Positions 1-8,127 of a DNA stretch of 20,012 nucleotides are shown piece after piece; within the stretch, counting starts at the first letter, position 1, and every line of letters begins with the position of its first letter. Source of the stretch: Thermoplasmata archaeon. Its GTDB lineage: Archaea > Thermoplasmatota > Thermoplasmata > Lutacidiplasmatales > UBA184. The stretch is from assembly GCA_030040625.1 (NCBI GenBank), contig JASHTI010000102.1, positions 1 to 20,012 on the forward strand, given 5' to 3'. Below the pieces are notes generated by a model. That model saw only the letters and a list, made by a program, of their open reading frames with translations. It did no database searches and was not told the DNA's origin. Position numbers and translations under genes: made by a program.

Positions 1-264
1 CCCGGCGGGCCCGGAAGCGGGAACCGGGCTCACGACGCTCAGCGAAGCCGTGAAGAAGCCGCAGTTCGCGGACGGGGGCGGCGTTTGGGCCGGAGCCACG
101 TCGCTCCGCGGCTGGGCGATGGTCGAGAACGGTGGCGCGGAGCGAGAGGCGGAGACGCCGAGTCCCCCGAGCGATAGGAGGACCGCCAGCGCGACGACAA
201 GGACGTAGCGCGCCTCCCCGGCCTCGCTGCGCCTCGATCGGAGAGGGCGGCCGCGGGAGCACAT
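1..264 (-). CDS. N-terminal part of a secreted or membrane-anchored protein (partial)
   Basis: Reading leftwards from an ATG at 264, the frame stays open for 88 codons to the window edge, so the gene is cut off. The product begins with about 20 basic and polar residues (MCSRGRPLRSRRSEAGEARY). A hydrophobic stretch follows at about residues 21-40 (YVLVVALAVLLSLGGLGVSA), then a Ser/Pro/Ala/Thr-rich segment. This is the layout of a Sec signal peptide or N-terminal anchor followed by an exported low-complexity linker. A pair of arginines precedes the hydrophobic core, but the Tat consensus is not complete. An in-frame GTG lies further upstream, so the exact start is uncertain. The gene is divergent from lysS. 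The mature function cannot be judged from this fragment. Confidence 0.6.
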   Translation of the reverse strand, partial: MCSRGRPLRSRRSEAGEARYVLVVALAVLLSLGGLGVSASRSAPPFSTIAQPRSDVAPAQTPPPSANCGFFTASLSVVSPVPASGPAG

Positions 265-384
265 GACCGAGACGCGTTCGATCGGTGGGCAGGCGCTGCG
301 GCTTGGCTCCACTCCCGAACCTGCCCTGCGCTTCGCACCCGGATACGTCACCGGGGCGCCGACTCTCGCGTGAACGAGTATCGC

Positions 385-396
385 ACCTTAAAGGGA
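385..396. promoter_or_regulatory. TATA-like element in the lysS/secreted-protein divergent region
   Basis: An AT-rich island (ACCTTAAAGGG) stands out in otherwise GC-rich DNA between the divergent genes. It is nearly palindromic, so its direction is unclear. Read on the minus strand (CCCTTTAAGGT) it could drive the secreted-protein gene with a leader of roughly 100 nt. On the plus strand it lies about 140 nt before lysS. The rest of 265-529 shows nothing I can identify. Confidence 0.3.
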
Positions 397-490
397 GCAG
401 CCGTCGAACCCTCGGGGCCGGAGTCCCTCGGGTCGGTCGCTCGGTCGCCGCGGAGGTTCGCCCCGCGGCTCGGCGCGCCGCTGCGACGCG

Positions 491-502
491 AGCCTTTTTC
501 TC
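491..502 (+). promoter_or_regulatory. Putative TATA element for lysS
   Basis: A pyrimidine/T-rich element (GCCTTTTTCTCC) is centred about 33 nt before the lysS ATG at 530. There is no ribosome-binding site between them. This fits a leaderless or very short-leader archaeal promoter, but the match to a TATA box is weak. Confidence 0.35.
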
Positions 503-529
503 CCCGGGTCCGCCTCCGACCGATGTCGG

Positions 530-2035
530 ATGGACGATCCTCCTCCGCTCGAGCGAGAACGACGCGCCAAGCTCGAGCGCCGTCGGGCGGCCGGCGAGGA
601 GCCGTACCCGTGGTCGTTCCCGGGGCGCGCCCTCTCCGGCGAGGTCCGCCGGGCGTGCCAAGCCCTCTCCGCCGGGCAGGACGAGCGGAGCCGGGCCTGG
701 CGCGTCGCGGGCCGGCTCACCACGATCCGTGAGCACGGCAAGACGGCGTTCGCCGACCTGGAGGACGCCGACGGGAGCCTGCAGCTGCTGCTCCGCAGCG
801 ATCTGCTCGGGGAGGACGCCTATCGGGCCCGGCTCGCCGAGCTCGACCCCGGGGACATCGTGGGGGCGGAGGGGTGGGCAGCCGTCTCGAAACGGGGCGA
901 GCCGTCCCTCGCGGTGAGCGGCGTCACGCTCCTCGCCAAGGCGATCGCCCCTCCTCCGGAGAAGTTCCACGGCTTGCAGGACCCCGAGCAGCGGCTTCGC
1001 CGTCGCTACCTGGACCTGCTCGCGAGCCCGGAGCGTCGTCGTCTCTTCCGGGCCCGAGCGGCCCTGATGTCCGAGATACGCCGGTTCCTGGACGGCGAAG
1101 GGTTCCTCGAGGTCGAGACCTCGACCCTGCTCCCGGTCGCCAGCGGCGCCGCCGCCGCCCCGTTCGTCACGCACTCGAACTACCTGGACGCCGATCTCCA
1201 GCTCCGGATCTCGCTCGAGCTGCCGCTCAAGCGTCTGCTCGTCGGGGGGCTCGAACGGGTCTACGAGCTCGGCAAGACGTTCCGGAACGAGGACCTCGAC
1301 TCGACCCACTCGCCGGAGTTCACGGAGCTCGAGGTCTACTGGGCGTACGCCGATTACCACGACATGCGCGGCCTGGTCGAGCGGCTGTTCGCCCGGCTCG
1401 CCGACCGGACCGACGCGCTCTTCCCGGACGTGGCGGAGGTTCGAGCGGCGGCGGGCCGGTTCCGTCCGCCGTTCGCGACCGTCGACTTCGTCGAGGAGCT
1501 CGAGCGGCGGAGCGGGATCCCCGACCTCCTCGGGAAGGACCGCGACGCGCTGCGGCGCCTCGCCCGGGCGGCCGGCTCGACGGTGCCGGAGAACTCGTCG
1601 ACCGGCACGTTCCTCGACAAGCTCTTCGAGAAGTACGTCGAGCCGACGTTCGATCGCCTGACGTTCGTCGTCGACCACCCCGAAGCGACGACCCCGCTCG
1701 CCAAGCGCCACCGGTCGAAACCCGGCCGGGTCGAGCGGTTCGAGATCTTCGTCCCGGGCTTCGAGCTCGGGAACGCCTACACCGAGCTCAACGACCCGGA
1801 GGAGCAGGAGCGCCGGTTCCGCGCCCAGCTCGGCGATCGGGGCGACGATCGCTACGCCTACGACGACGACTTCGTCCGCGCCCTGCGGCACGGCCTGCCC
1901 CCGACGACGGGGGTCGGCTTCGGCGTGGACCGCCTCCTGATGGCGCTGACCGGGACGCCGTCGATCAAGGAGGTCATCCTCTTCCCGCTCATCCGCAGCA
2001 GCGCCCCGCCGCGCGAGGGCGGGACGCGTTCGTAG
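530..2035 (+). CDS. lysS: Lysine--tRNA ligase, class II
   Basis: This cytosolic enzyme charges tRNA-Lys with lysine using ATP. At 501 aa it has the usual length of class II LysRS. An N-terminal OB-fold anticodon-binding domain covers about residues 55-165 (GKTAFADLEDADGSLQLLLRSD). The class II catalytic core follows, with motif 2 around 242-275 (TFRNEDLDSTHSPEFTELE, the ATP-contacting Arg at about 252) and motif 3 near 462-475 (GFGVDRLLMAL). The conserved segment FELGNAYTELNDP is also present. Many archaea use an unrelated class I LysRS, so the class II form is notable. ATG 530 is chosen because it places the OB-fold correctly and sits downstream of a T-rich promoter-like element. It is the first gene of a tightly packed plus-strand string, and a tRNA-Lys gene lies about 9 kb downstream. 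Confidence 0.95.
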   Translation: MDDPPPLERERRAKLERRRAAGEEPYPWSFPGRALSGEVRRACQALSAGQDERSRAWRVAGRLTTIREHGKTAFADLEDADGSLQLLLRSDLLGEDAYRARLAELDPGDIVGAEGWAAVSKRGEPSLAVSGVTLLAKAIAPPPEKFHGLQDPEQRLRRRYLDLLASPERRRLFRARAALMSEIRRFLDGEGFLEVETSTLLPVASGAAAAPFVTHSNYLDADLQLRISLELPLKRLLVGGLERVYELGKTFRNEDLDSTHSPEFTELEVYWAYADYHDMRGLVERLFARLADRTDALFPDVAEVRAAAGRFRPPFATVDFVEELERRSGIPDLLGKDRDALRRLARAAGSTVPENSSTGTFLDKLFEKYVEPTFDRLTFVVDHPEATTPLAKRHRSKPGRVERFEIFVPGFELGNAYTELNDPEEQERRFRAQLGDRGDDRYAYDDDFVRALRHGLPPTTGVGFGVDRLLMALTGTPSIKEVILFPLIRSSAPPREGGTRS

Positions 2036-2041
2036 GGCGCC

Positions 2042-2833
2042 GTGGCCGCCCCGGAGGTCGCGGCACCACTGTCGATCGCGCACCTGACCGTCGACTACGG
2101 CGAGCGCCGGGCCGTCACGGACCTCTCGCTCGAGGTGCGCGCCGGCGAGATCTACGGGCTCCTCGGTTCGAACGGCGCCGGCAAGTCGAGCACGATCAAG
2201 TCGGTCGTCGGCCTCGTGCAGCCCTCCGCGGGGTCGATCCACGTCTTCGGGGCGGACGCGATCGGCGACGGCCTGACGGCCAAGGCCCGGCTCGGCTACG
2301 TGCCGGAGACGGCGCTCCTCTACGAGGCGCTCACCCCCCGGGAGTTCCTCGAGTTCGTCGCGGGAGTGCGACGGCTGCCGCCGGCGGTCGCGACCGAGCG
2401 CCTGCGGACGTACGCGACCGCGTTCGGGCTGGAGAGCGAGCTCGAGGAGCCGATCGCGACGCTCTCCAACGGTACCCGGCAGAAGGTACTGGTCCTCGCG
2501 GCGTTCCTGCACGCGCCGCGGCTGCTCGTGCTGGACGAGCCGCTGAACAGCCTCGATCCGCGCTCGGTCCGCCTCGTCAAGGAGCTGCTCCTCCGCTTCG
2601 CCCGCACGGCGGGCAAGGGGATCCTCCTCTCGACGCACACGATGGAGATCGCCGAGGAGCTGTGCGACCGGGTCGGGATCCTCGATGAAGGCGAGCTGCG
2701 CGCCGAGGGGACGCTCGCCGAGCTGCGGAGCCGCGCGGCCCAGGGCGACGCGACGCTCGAGGAGGTCTTCCTGCGGCTGACGCACCAGGACGAGGGGCTC
2801 CGGGAGGCGATCGCCTCGTTCGACGGGGCCTGA
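2042..2833 (+). CDS. ABC transporter ATP-binding protein
   Basis: This is the nucleotide-binding subunit of an ABC transporter and would power the membrane protein encoded next. The 263 aa are typical of single-domain NBDs of the ABC-2/drug-export type. Walker A is at about residues 42-50 (GSNGAGKSS). The signature loop at about 141 reads LSNGTRQK rather than the common LSGGQ, a variation seen in ABC-2-type ATPases. Walker B is near 160-167 (LLVLDEP), followed by a D-loop (NSLDP) and the switch histidine in STHTMEIAEE near residue 199. It starts at GTG 2042, 6 nt after the lysS stop, so it is probably cotranscribed. The transported substrate cannot be read from the sequence. Confidence 0.9.
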   Translation: MAAPEVAAPLSIAHLTVDYGERRAVTDLSLEVRAGEIYGLLGSNGAGKSSTIKSVVGLVQPSAGSIHVFGADAIGDGLTAKARLGYVPETALLYEALTPREFLEFVAGVRRLPPAVATERLRTYATAFGLESELEEPIATLSNGTRQKVLVLAAFLHAPRLLVLDEPLNSLDPRSVRLVKELLLRFARTAGKGILLSTHTMEIAEELCDRVGILDEGELRAEGTLAELRSRAAQGDATLEEVFLRLTHQDEGLREAIASFDGA

Positions 2834-2834
2834 G

Positions 2835-4478
2835 ATGGGCTGGCGCGAGGCGGCGCGGCTCGCCGATGTCGCCTACGCCGAGGTCGCCCTCCAGGCGACC
2901 TACGCGTTCCGGCAGGGGAACCCGGTGCCGGCCCGCGACGGTCGGGAGCTTGCCGTCCGCGCCCGTCACCGCATCGCGCAGAGCAAGGCGCTGATCGGGG
3001 TCCTGCTGTCGATCCTTGCGCTCGGGGCCGCCGCCCTGCTGGCGGCGGGACCGGCCCTGCAGGCCGATCTCGTCCCAGTGCCGCTCGCCGGGGGACTCTT
3101 CCGGACCGGTGTCCTCTCCGGACTCTTCGGGCTCGAGCTCGCCCTCCTGTGGTGGACCGGGATCCAGGCGATCCCCACGTTCGTCAGCTCGCTGGCGATC
3201 GCCGTTCTGGAGCCGCTCCCGGTCGACCGGCCGACCCTCCGGCAGACCGCGTTCCTGTTGTTCCTCCGCCTCTTCGACGTGCCGGTCGCCGTCGTGCTCG
3301 TCCTCACGCCGTTGGGCGTCGGCCTGGCGCTCGGCCCGGTCGCCGGGCTCGCCACGGTTCCGGGCGCCTTCGCCGTCGTCGGGTTCGCGCTGGCGCTCGC
3401 CCTGGTCACCGGGCGCTCGTTCGTCCGGCGCGTCCAGGGCTCCCGCGGCGGCGGGGGCGGCACGATCGTCCGCTGGGCGTACCTAATCGCCTGGCTACTG
3501 CCGGCGTTCGGCCTGCTCGCCTTCGTCACCGTCTCGCCGCCGCTCTTCCGCGGACTGGCCACGCTTCCGAGCGCGCCGTTCGCGACCGCGGCGGTCGTCG
3601 TGGCGGCGTTCCCCTTCTGCCTCGCCAGCTGGCCGACGCTCGCGGCCGGGGGACCCTCGTCCCTCGGGCTGATGCCCGGTCTCGCCGACGTGGCGGTCCT
3701 CGCCGGAGGCGCGTTCGTCGCCCTCGCCGGGATGGCGACCGTCTGGCTCTTCGGGGCCACGGTCACCGCCGGGCGCGTGCCGGGGGCACGACCGGCGCCG
3801 GGGCCGCGCGGGTCGCAGCAGCTGCGGCCCCAGTGGCCCGCGTGGGCCGTCCTGACGAAGGACCTTCGCCTCGCGAGCCGAACGCCCGGGTACGCCTTCC
3901 TCATCCTCCTCCCGATCCTCGACGCGGTCGCGCTCGGTTTCACGACCTACGCGGCCGCTCCCTCCGCGCCGCTGGCCCGGGGCGTGGCCCTCGGGGCCGT
4001 CAGTTCCGGCGCGTTGCTCGCAACCTTCTTCGGCCCGGCGTTCTTCGCGCTCGAGGTGGTGGCCCAGAGCTACGGCCGGACGCTCCCGCTCGCGCCCCGG
4101 GCGATGGCCGTGGGCAAGGTGACGCTCGTCGCGGCGATCTACCTGGCCGCCGGAGGGATCGTGCTGGGCCTCGCCGCGCTGCGCTTCGGCGACGTGGCGC
4201 TCTTCGGCGCCTTCGTTCTCGCCGAGCTGCCGGCGGTCGTCGCGGCCGGCCTGCTCGAGCTGGGCATCCTCTTCTGGTGGTCGCGCCGGCGGGGCCTGCC
4301 GGTGACGACCCTCTACGCGTCGTCCTGGAACATCGCGCTCGTGGCACTTCCCGGGATCGCGGTGGCGCTCGTCCCGCTCGCCACGTTCCTCGCGCTCGGG
4401 CTCGTCGGCATGGCGCTGGCGGCGCTGGCGGAGCTCGGGCTGATCGCCCCGTACGCGCTCGGGAGGGGAGCGCCCTGA
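2835..4478 (+). CDS. Multi-pass membrane protein, probable ABC permease
   Basis: The product is 547 aa and very hydrophobic, rich in Leu/Ala/Val. I count roughly 12 candidate membrane segments, for example near residues 53-75, 90-110, 145-165, 168-190, 215-235, 280-300, 380-405, 430-450 and 495-545. A short arginine-rich cytosolic loop follows the RSFVRRVQ segment, and another lies around residues 320-345. The first ~50 residues are soluble and amphipathic. It begins one nucleotide after the ATPase stop, which makes it the likely transmembrane partner of that ATPase. I do not recognise the permease family, and the number of segments is an eye estimate. Its stop codon overlaps the putative CTG start of valS. 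Confidence 0.75.
   Translation: MGWREAARLADVAYAEVALQATYAFRQGNPVPARDGRELAVRARHRIAQSKALIGVLLSILALGAAALLAAGPALQADLVPVPLAGGLFRTGVLSGLFGLELALLWWTGIQAIPTFVSSLAIAVLEPLPVDRPTLRQTAFLLFLRLFDVPVAVVLVLTPLGVGLALGPVAGLATVPGAFAVVGFALALALVTGRSFVRRVQGSRGGGGGTIVRWAYLIAWLLPAFGLLAFVTVSPPLFRGLATLPSAPFATAAVVVAAFPFCLASWPTLAAGGPSSLGLMPGLADVAVLAGGAFVALAGMATVWLFGATVTAGRVPGARPAPGPRGSQQLRPQWPAWAVLTKDLRLASRTPGYAFLILLPILDAVALGFTTYAAAPSAPLARGVALGAVSSGALLATFFGPAFFALEVVAQSYGRTLPLAPRAMAVGKVTLVAAIYLAAGGIVLGLAALRFGDVALFGAFVLAELPAVVAAGLLELGILFWWSRRRGLPVTTLYASSWNIALVALPGIAVALVPLATFLALGLVGMALAALAELGLIAPYALGRGAP
4461..4468 (+). promoter_or_regulatory. Strong ribosome-binding site deciding the valS CTG start
   Basis: The purine run GGGAGGGG contains GGAGG (4462-4466), complementary to the 3' end of 16S rRNA. 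It lies 8 nt before CTG 4475. No ATG, GTG or TTG is in frame at a suitable distance. This is the main support for initiation at CTG. Confidence 0.6.
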
Positions 4479-7144
4479 GCGCCCCCACCCTCGCCCCGCG
4501 CTTCGATCCGGGACCGATCGAGGCGCGCTGGCAGCGCGCCTGGGAGGAGCACGGAGCGTTCCGGGCGCCGGAGCGCCCGACGGGCCCGACGTTCGCGATG
4601 GTCCTCCCGCCCCCGAACGTGACGGGGGTCCTGACGCTGGGACACGCGCTCGGCGACACCGTGATGGACGCCTTCGTTCGACAGGCGCGGATGCGCGGGC
4701 TAGCGACCCTCTGGGTCCCGGGGGTCGATCACGCCGGTCTCGCGACGCAGGTGGAGGTACGCCGGCGGCTCGCCCGCGAGGGCGTCCGGTTCGAGAGCCT
4801 CGACCGCGAGGCGAAGAGGGAGGCGCTCGTCCGCTGGAAGGAGGAGTTCGAGCCGAGGATCCTCGCGCAGATCCGGGCCGGCGGCTTCTCGGTCGACTGG
4901 AGCCGCTACCGCTACACCCTCGACGCCGGGAGCGTGCACGCCACCCGGCTCGCCTTCGAGCGGCTGTACCAGGCCGGCCTCGTGTACCGCGGCGAGCGGC
5001 TCGTGAACTGGGACCCGAAGCTCCGCTCCGCTGTCTCGGACCTCGAGGTCGAGCACCGCGAGGAGGACGGCGAGCTGATTGTCGCCCGGTACCGCTGGGC
5101 CGACGGCGGGGAGGCCGGGCTCGATGTCGCGACCGTGCGGCCCGAGACGATCTTCGGGGATGTCGCCGTCGCCGTCCACCCGGAGGACGAACGCCATCGC
5201 GCCGCGATCGGCCGCACGGTGCTCGTCCCGATCGTCGACCGGCCGGTGCCGGTGATCGGCGACGCGGCCGTCGACCCGGCGTTCGGGGCGGGGGCGCTGA
5301 AGATCACCCCCCGGCACGACCTGGTCGATCGCGAGATCTTCCTCCGCCACCCCGAGCTCGCCGAGCCGGGGGAGATCTTCGACGACGACGCCCGGCTGAC
5401 GGGTCCTTCCGTCCCGGCGGAGTTCCAGGGCCTGGACCGGGCGGCGGCGCGGGCCCGTGCGATCGACGCCCTCGCCGTCCAGGGGCGCCTCGTGCGTCGC
5501 GAGCCGTACCGGCACTCCGTCGCCCGCTCCGAGCGCTCGGACGAGGTGATCGAGCCGCGGATGAGCGTCCAGTGGTTCCTGCGCATGGGCCCGCTCGCCG
5601 CCCCCGTGATCGAGGGGGTCCGTCGCGGCGAGGTTCGCCTGCATCCCGAGCGCTGGAGCCGGACGTTCTTCCGCTGGATGGAGGGGATCCAGGACTGGTG
5701 CCTGTCGCGCCAGAGCGTCTGGGGCCACCCGATCCCGGCGTTCTACTGCGAGGAGTGCGGCACGCTCGCGGTCGGCCCGGAGGCCCCGACGTCGTGCCCG
5801 AAGTGCCAGGCCGTTCGGTTCCGCGCCGACCCGGACGTCTTCGACACCTGGTTCACCTCGTGGATGTGGCCGTTCGCGGCGCTCGGCTGGCCGGAGCGGA
5901 CCGGCGACCTCGCGCACTACTACCCGACGCAGCTCCTCGTCACGGGCCGCGACATCATGTTCTTCTGGGTCGCCCGGATGATGATGGCCGGCTACTGGTT
6001 CACCGGCGCCGCACCGTTCTCCGACGTCTACTTCACCGGCATGATGCGCGACGAGCAGGGGCGGCGCATGTCCAAGCACCTCGGAAACTCGCCGGATCCC
6101 GCGGCGCTCGTCCGGGAGCGGGGCGCCGACACGCTCCGGTTCGCGCTCCTCTTCCCGAACCCGAGCGACGAAGACGGCGCGTTCAGCACCGCGGCGTTGG
6201 ACGGCGCGCGGAACTTCCTCACGAAGCTCTGGAACCTGGTCCGTTTCGCCGTCCCCCAGCTGCCGCCCGGGACCCCGCCCCCCGCCGGGCCGCCGGAGCT
6301 CGGGAGCGCGGCACCGCTCGCGGACCGGTGGATCGTCGAGCGGTACCGCCAGACGGTCGTCGAGGTCGACCGGTCGCTCGCCGCCTTCGCGCCGACCGGC
6401 GCCACGACGGCGCTGCACGGTTTCCTCTGGCACGACCTGGCCGACCGCTACGTGGAGATCGCGAAGGAGGCGCTCTCCGGCCGCCTCGGCGAGCCGGCGC
6501 GACGCTCGGCCCAGGCGACGACGCTCTTCGTGCTGGAGCGGAGCCTCCGGCTGCTCCACCCGTTCGCCCCGCACGTCACCGAAGAGCTGTGGCACGCCCT
6601 TCCCCACGACGGGGAGCTGCTGGCGTGCGCGGCGTGGCCCTCGGCGACCGAGCCGCCGGCGGATCCGGCGGCGATCGCGGCCATGGAGCCGGTCCTCGAG
6701 ACGATCCGGCTGCTCCGGAACGTCCGGGCCGAGGAGCGCTTCCCGATCGGGCTCAACCCGCGGGGCTACGTCCGGCCGGGCGGGGCCGAGGCGGCCCGCG
6801 TCCTGGCGAGCGAGCGGGGCACGATCACGCGACTCGTCCGACTCTCCGAGCTCGAGATCCTCGGGGCGGGTGACGCCCCCCCGGCCCACGCGGCGAGCCG
6901 GGTCGCCCCGTTCGGCGAGTGCTTCCTGGAGCGCCCGCCGACCGGGGTCGGTCGGTCCGACGCGCTCGCCCGAGAACGGGAACGCCTGGCCGAGCTCCTC
7001 GCCAAGGCCCGCGCCCGCCTCGCGGACCCCGGCTTCATCGCCCGCGCCCCTCCCGAGGTCGTCGCCGAGCACCGACGCAAGGAGGCGGAGCTCGCCGGGC
7101 GGCTGGCGACGCTCGACCGCCATCTGGAGGAGGCGGCCACGTGA
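4475..7144 (+). CDS. valS: Valine--tRNA ligase
   Basis: This class I synthetase charges tRNA-Val and edits mischarged Thr. From CTG 4475 it is 889 aa, normal for ValRS. The N-terminal RFDPGPIEARWQRAWEE segment is conserved in the family, so the protein must start near here. The HIGH-type box is at residues 54-57 as TLGH, with Thr in place of the first His (PPPNVTGVLTLGHAL). The CP1 editing domain covers about 195-345. A zinc ribbon has Cys at 425, 428, 441 and 444. The KMSKS-type box near 531-535 reads RMSKH. An anticodon-binding domain follows, and a C-terminal coiled-coil arm covers about the last 65 residues. The only plausible initiator is CTG, overlapping the permease stop (CTGA) and preceded by a strong Shine-Dalgarno. 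The next ATG (4599) would delete the conserved N-terminus. Confidence 0.93.
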   Translation: MSAPTLAPRFDPGPIEARWQRAWEEHGAFRAPERPTGPTFAMVLPPPNVTGVLTLGHALGDTVMDAFVRQARMRGLATLWVPGVDHAGLATQVEVRRRLAREGVRFESLDREAKREALVRWKEEFEPRILAQIRAGGFSVDWSRYRYTLDAGSVHATRLAFERLYQAGLVYRGERLVNWDPKLRSAVSDLEVEHREEDGELIVARYRWADGGEAGLDVATVRPETIFGDVAVAVHPEDERHRAAIGRTVLVPIVDRPVPVIGDAAVDPAFGAGALKITPRHDLVDREIFLRHPELAEPGEIFDDDARLTGPSVPAEFQGLDRAAARARAIDALAVQGRLVRREPYRHSVARSERSDEVIEPRMSVQWFLRMGPLAAPVIEGVRRGEVRLHPERWSRTFFRWMEGIQDWCLSRQSVWGHPIPAFYCEECGTLAVGPEAPTSCPKCQAVRFRADPDVFDTWFTSWMWPFAALGWPERTGDLAHYYPTQLLVTGRDIMFFWVARMMMAGYWFTGAAPFSDVYFTGMMRDEQGRRMSKHLGNSPDPAALVRERGADTLRFALLFPNPSDEDGAFSTAALDGARNFLTKLWNLVRFAVPQLPPGTPPPAGPPELGSAAPLADRWIVERYRQTVVEVDRSLAAFAPTGATTALHGFLWHDLADRYVEIAKEALSGRLGEPARRSAQATTLFVLERSLRLLHPFAPHVTEELWHALPHDGELLACAAWPSATEPPADPAAIAAMEPVLETIRLLRNVRAEERFPIGLNPRGYVRPGGAEAARVLASERGTITRLVRLSELEILGAGDAPPAHAASRVAPFGECFLERPPTGVGRSDALARERERLAELLAKARARLADPGFIARAPPEVVAEHRRKEAELAGRLATLDRHLEEAAT

Positions 7145-8127
7145 AGGCGACGGCGCCGCGGGGCCGACGACCGCGTCGGAAAGAGGCCGCTGCGCCGTCG
7201 CCGGCGGCGATCGAGTCCGTCCCCCTCGCGGTCGGCGACAAGCGGCACCCGGTGCTCGGCCTCGGGCTCTGGGGCCTCGGCCGCTGGTCCGCGGAGGACG
7301 AAGCGCGGACCCGGGCGACAATCGGCCGCGCGATCGAGCGGGGCGTCCGCTGGTTCGACACCGCCGAGGTCTACGGCGCCGGTCGCTCGGAGCGGCTGCT
7401 CGGCGACGTCCTGCGACGCGCGACCGAGGGCGCGCAAGCCCTGGTCGTCACCAAGCTCTCCTGGGAGCACCTGCGGGCGAACCAGGTGCGCGCCTCGCTC
7501 GTCCGGAGCCTGGACCGGCTCGGTCGGGCCTCGGTGGACCTCTACCTCGTCCACGCACCGGACCGGCGCGTGCCGCTCGCCGAGACGATGGGCGCGCTCG
7601 AGCAGCTGCAGCAGGAGGGCCGGATCGGCGCGATCGGTGTCTCCAACTTCTCCGTCGAGGAACTGGAGGAGGCCGGGCGGCACCTGAGGTCGACCCAGCT
7701 GGTGGTCAATCAGGTCCGCTACAACCTCTTCGATCGCGAGGACGCGGAGGCGGTGCTCCCGTACTGCCGGGAGCACGGGATCGTCGTCGAGGCCTACACC
7801 CCGCTCGCCCGCGGCCTGCTCAACGGGCGCTACCTGGACGGGCGGCGGCCCCCGGCGGAGGTCCGGCAGTACGCCCAGGACCTCTTCGGCGAGTCACGGC
7901 TGCCGGAGATCGTGCGCCAGGCACGGGGGCTGCAGCAGCTCGCCGCCGAGGCCGGCGTTCCGCTCCCGTCGCTCGCCTTCCACTGGGTGCGGGCCCGCGG
8001 CGCCGCCCCCGTCTTCGGCGCGAGCCGACCGGAGCAGGTCGACGCGAACCTGGACGCCTGGGCCCAGCGACCGGACGAGGCGACGATCGCCCGGGCCGAT
8101 GCCCTCGTCCGGGGCGAACGTGCTTAG
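7141..8127 (+). CDS. Aldo/keto reductase family oxidoreductase
   Basis: This is a NAD(P)H-dependent carbonyl reductase of the AKR fold, 328 aa from GTG 7141. The catalytic tetrad is visible as Asp73 and Tyr78 (WFDTAEVYGAG), Lys105 (VVTKLSWEH) and His138 (YLVHAPD). Further AKR signatures are GAIGVSNFS and VVNQVRYNLFDR. The C-terminal VFGASRPEQVDANLDAW binds the 2'-phosphate/adenine side of the cofactor in the family. The first ~22 residues are an Arg/Ala/Pro-rich extension before the barrel. The GTG overlaps the valS stop as GTGA, and GGAGGAGG lies about 10 nt upstream, so translation is probably coupled to valS. The substrate is unknown. The resemblance is to the potassium-channel-beta/general AKR group of soluble reductases. 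Confidence 0.9.
   Translation: MKATAPRGRRPRRKEAAAPSPAAIESVPLAVGDKRHPVLGLGLWGLGRWSAEDEARTRATIGRAIERGVRWFDTAEVYGAGRSERLLGDVLRRATEGAQALVVTKLSWEHLRANQVRASLVRSLDRLGRASVDLYLVHAPDRRVPLAETMGALEQLQQEGRIGAIGVSNFSVEELEEAGRHLRSTQLVVNQVRYNLFDREDAEAVLPYCREHGIVVEAYTPLARGLLNGRYLDGRRPPAEVRQYAQDLFGESRLPEIVRQARGLQQLAAEAGVPLPSLAFHWVRARGAAPVFGASRPEQVDANLDAWAQRPDEATIARADALVRGERA

Noticed and set aside
405..421. CCCTCGGGGCCGG as another copy of the tRNA-Lys 3' end
   Set aside because: It has an extra G and mismatches relative to the core; the similarity is that of any GC-rich stretch.
370..732. Plus-strand open frame starting before lysS
   Set aside because: It overlaps the start of lysS in another frame and has no domain features. 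The ATG at 523 is in this frame, not in the lysS frame.
874..2688. Long plus-strand open frame overlapping lysS and the ABC ATPase gene
   Set aside because: It is an Arg/Pro/Gly-rich shadow of genes with clear catalytic motifs, produced by high GC and a lack of stop codons.
3149..4474. Upstream extension of the valS frame through the permease gene
   Set aside because: The residues are Arg/Gly-rich and antagonistic to the permease frame. ValRS homology begins only near 4500.
4700..7321. Long minus-strand open frame (~870 codons) opposite valS
   Set aside because: It lies antisense to a fully conserved ValRS, has a composition-driven sequence and shows no recognisable domain.
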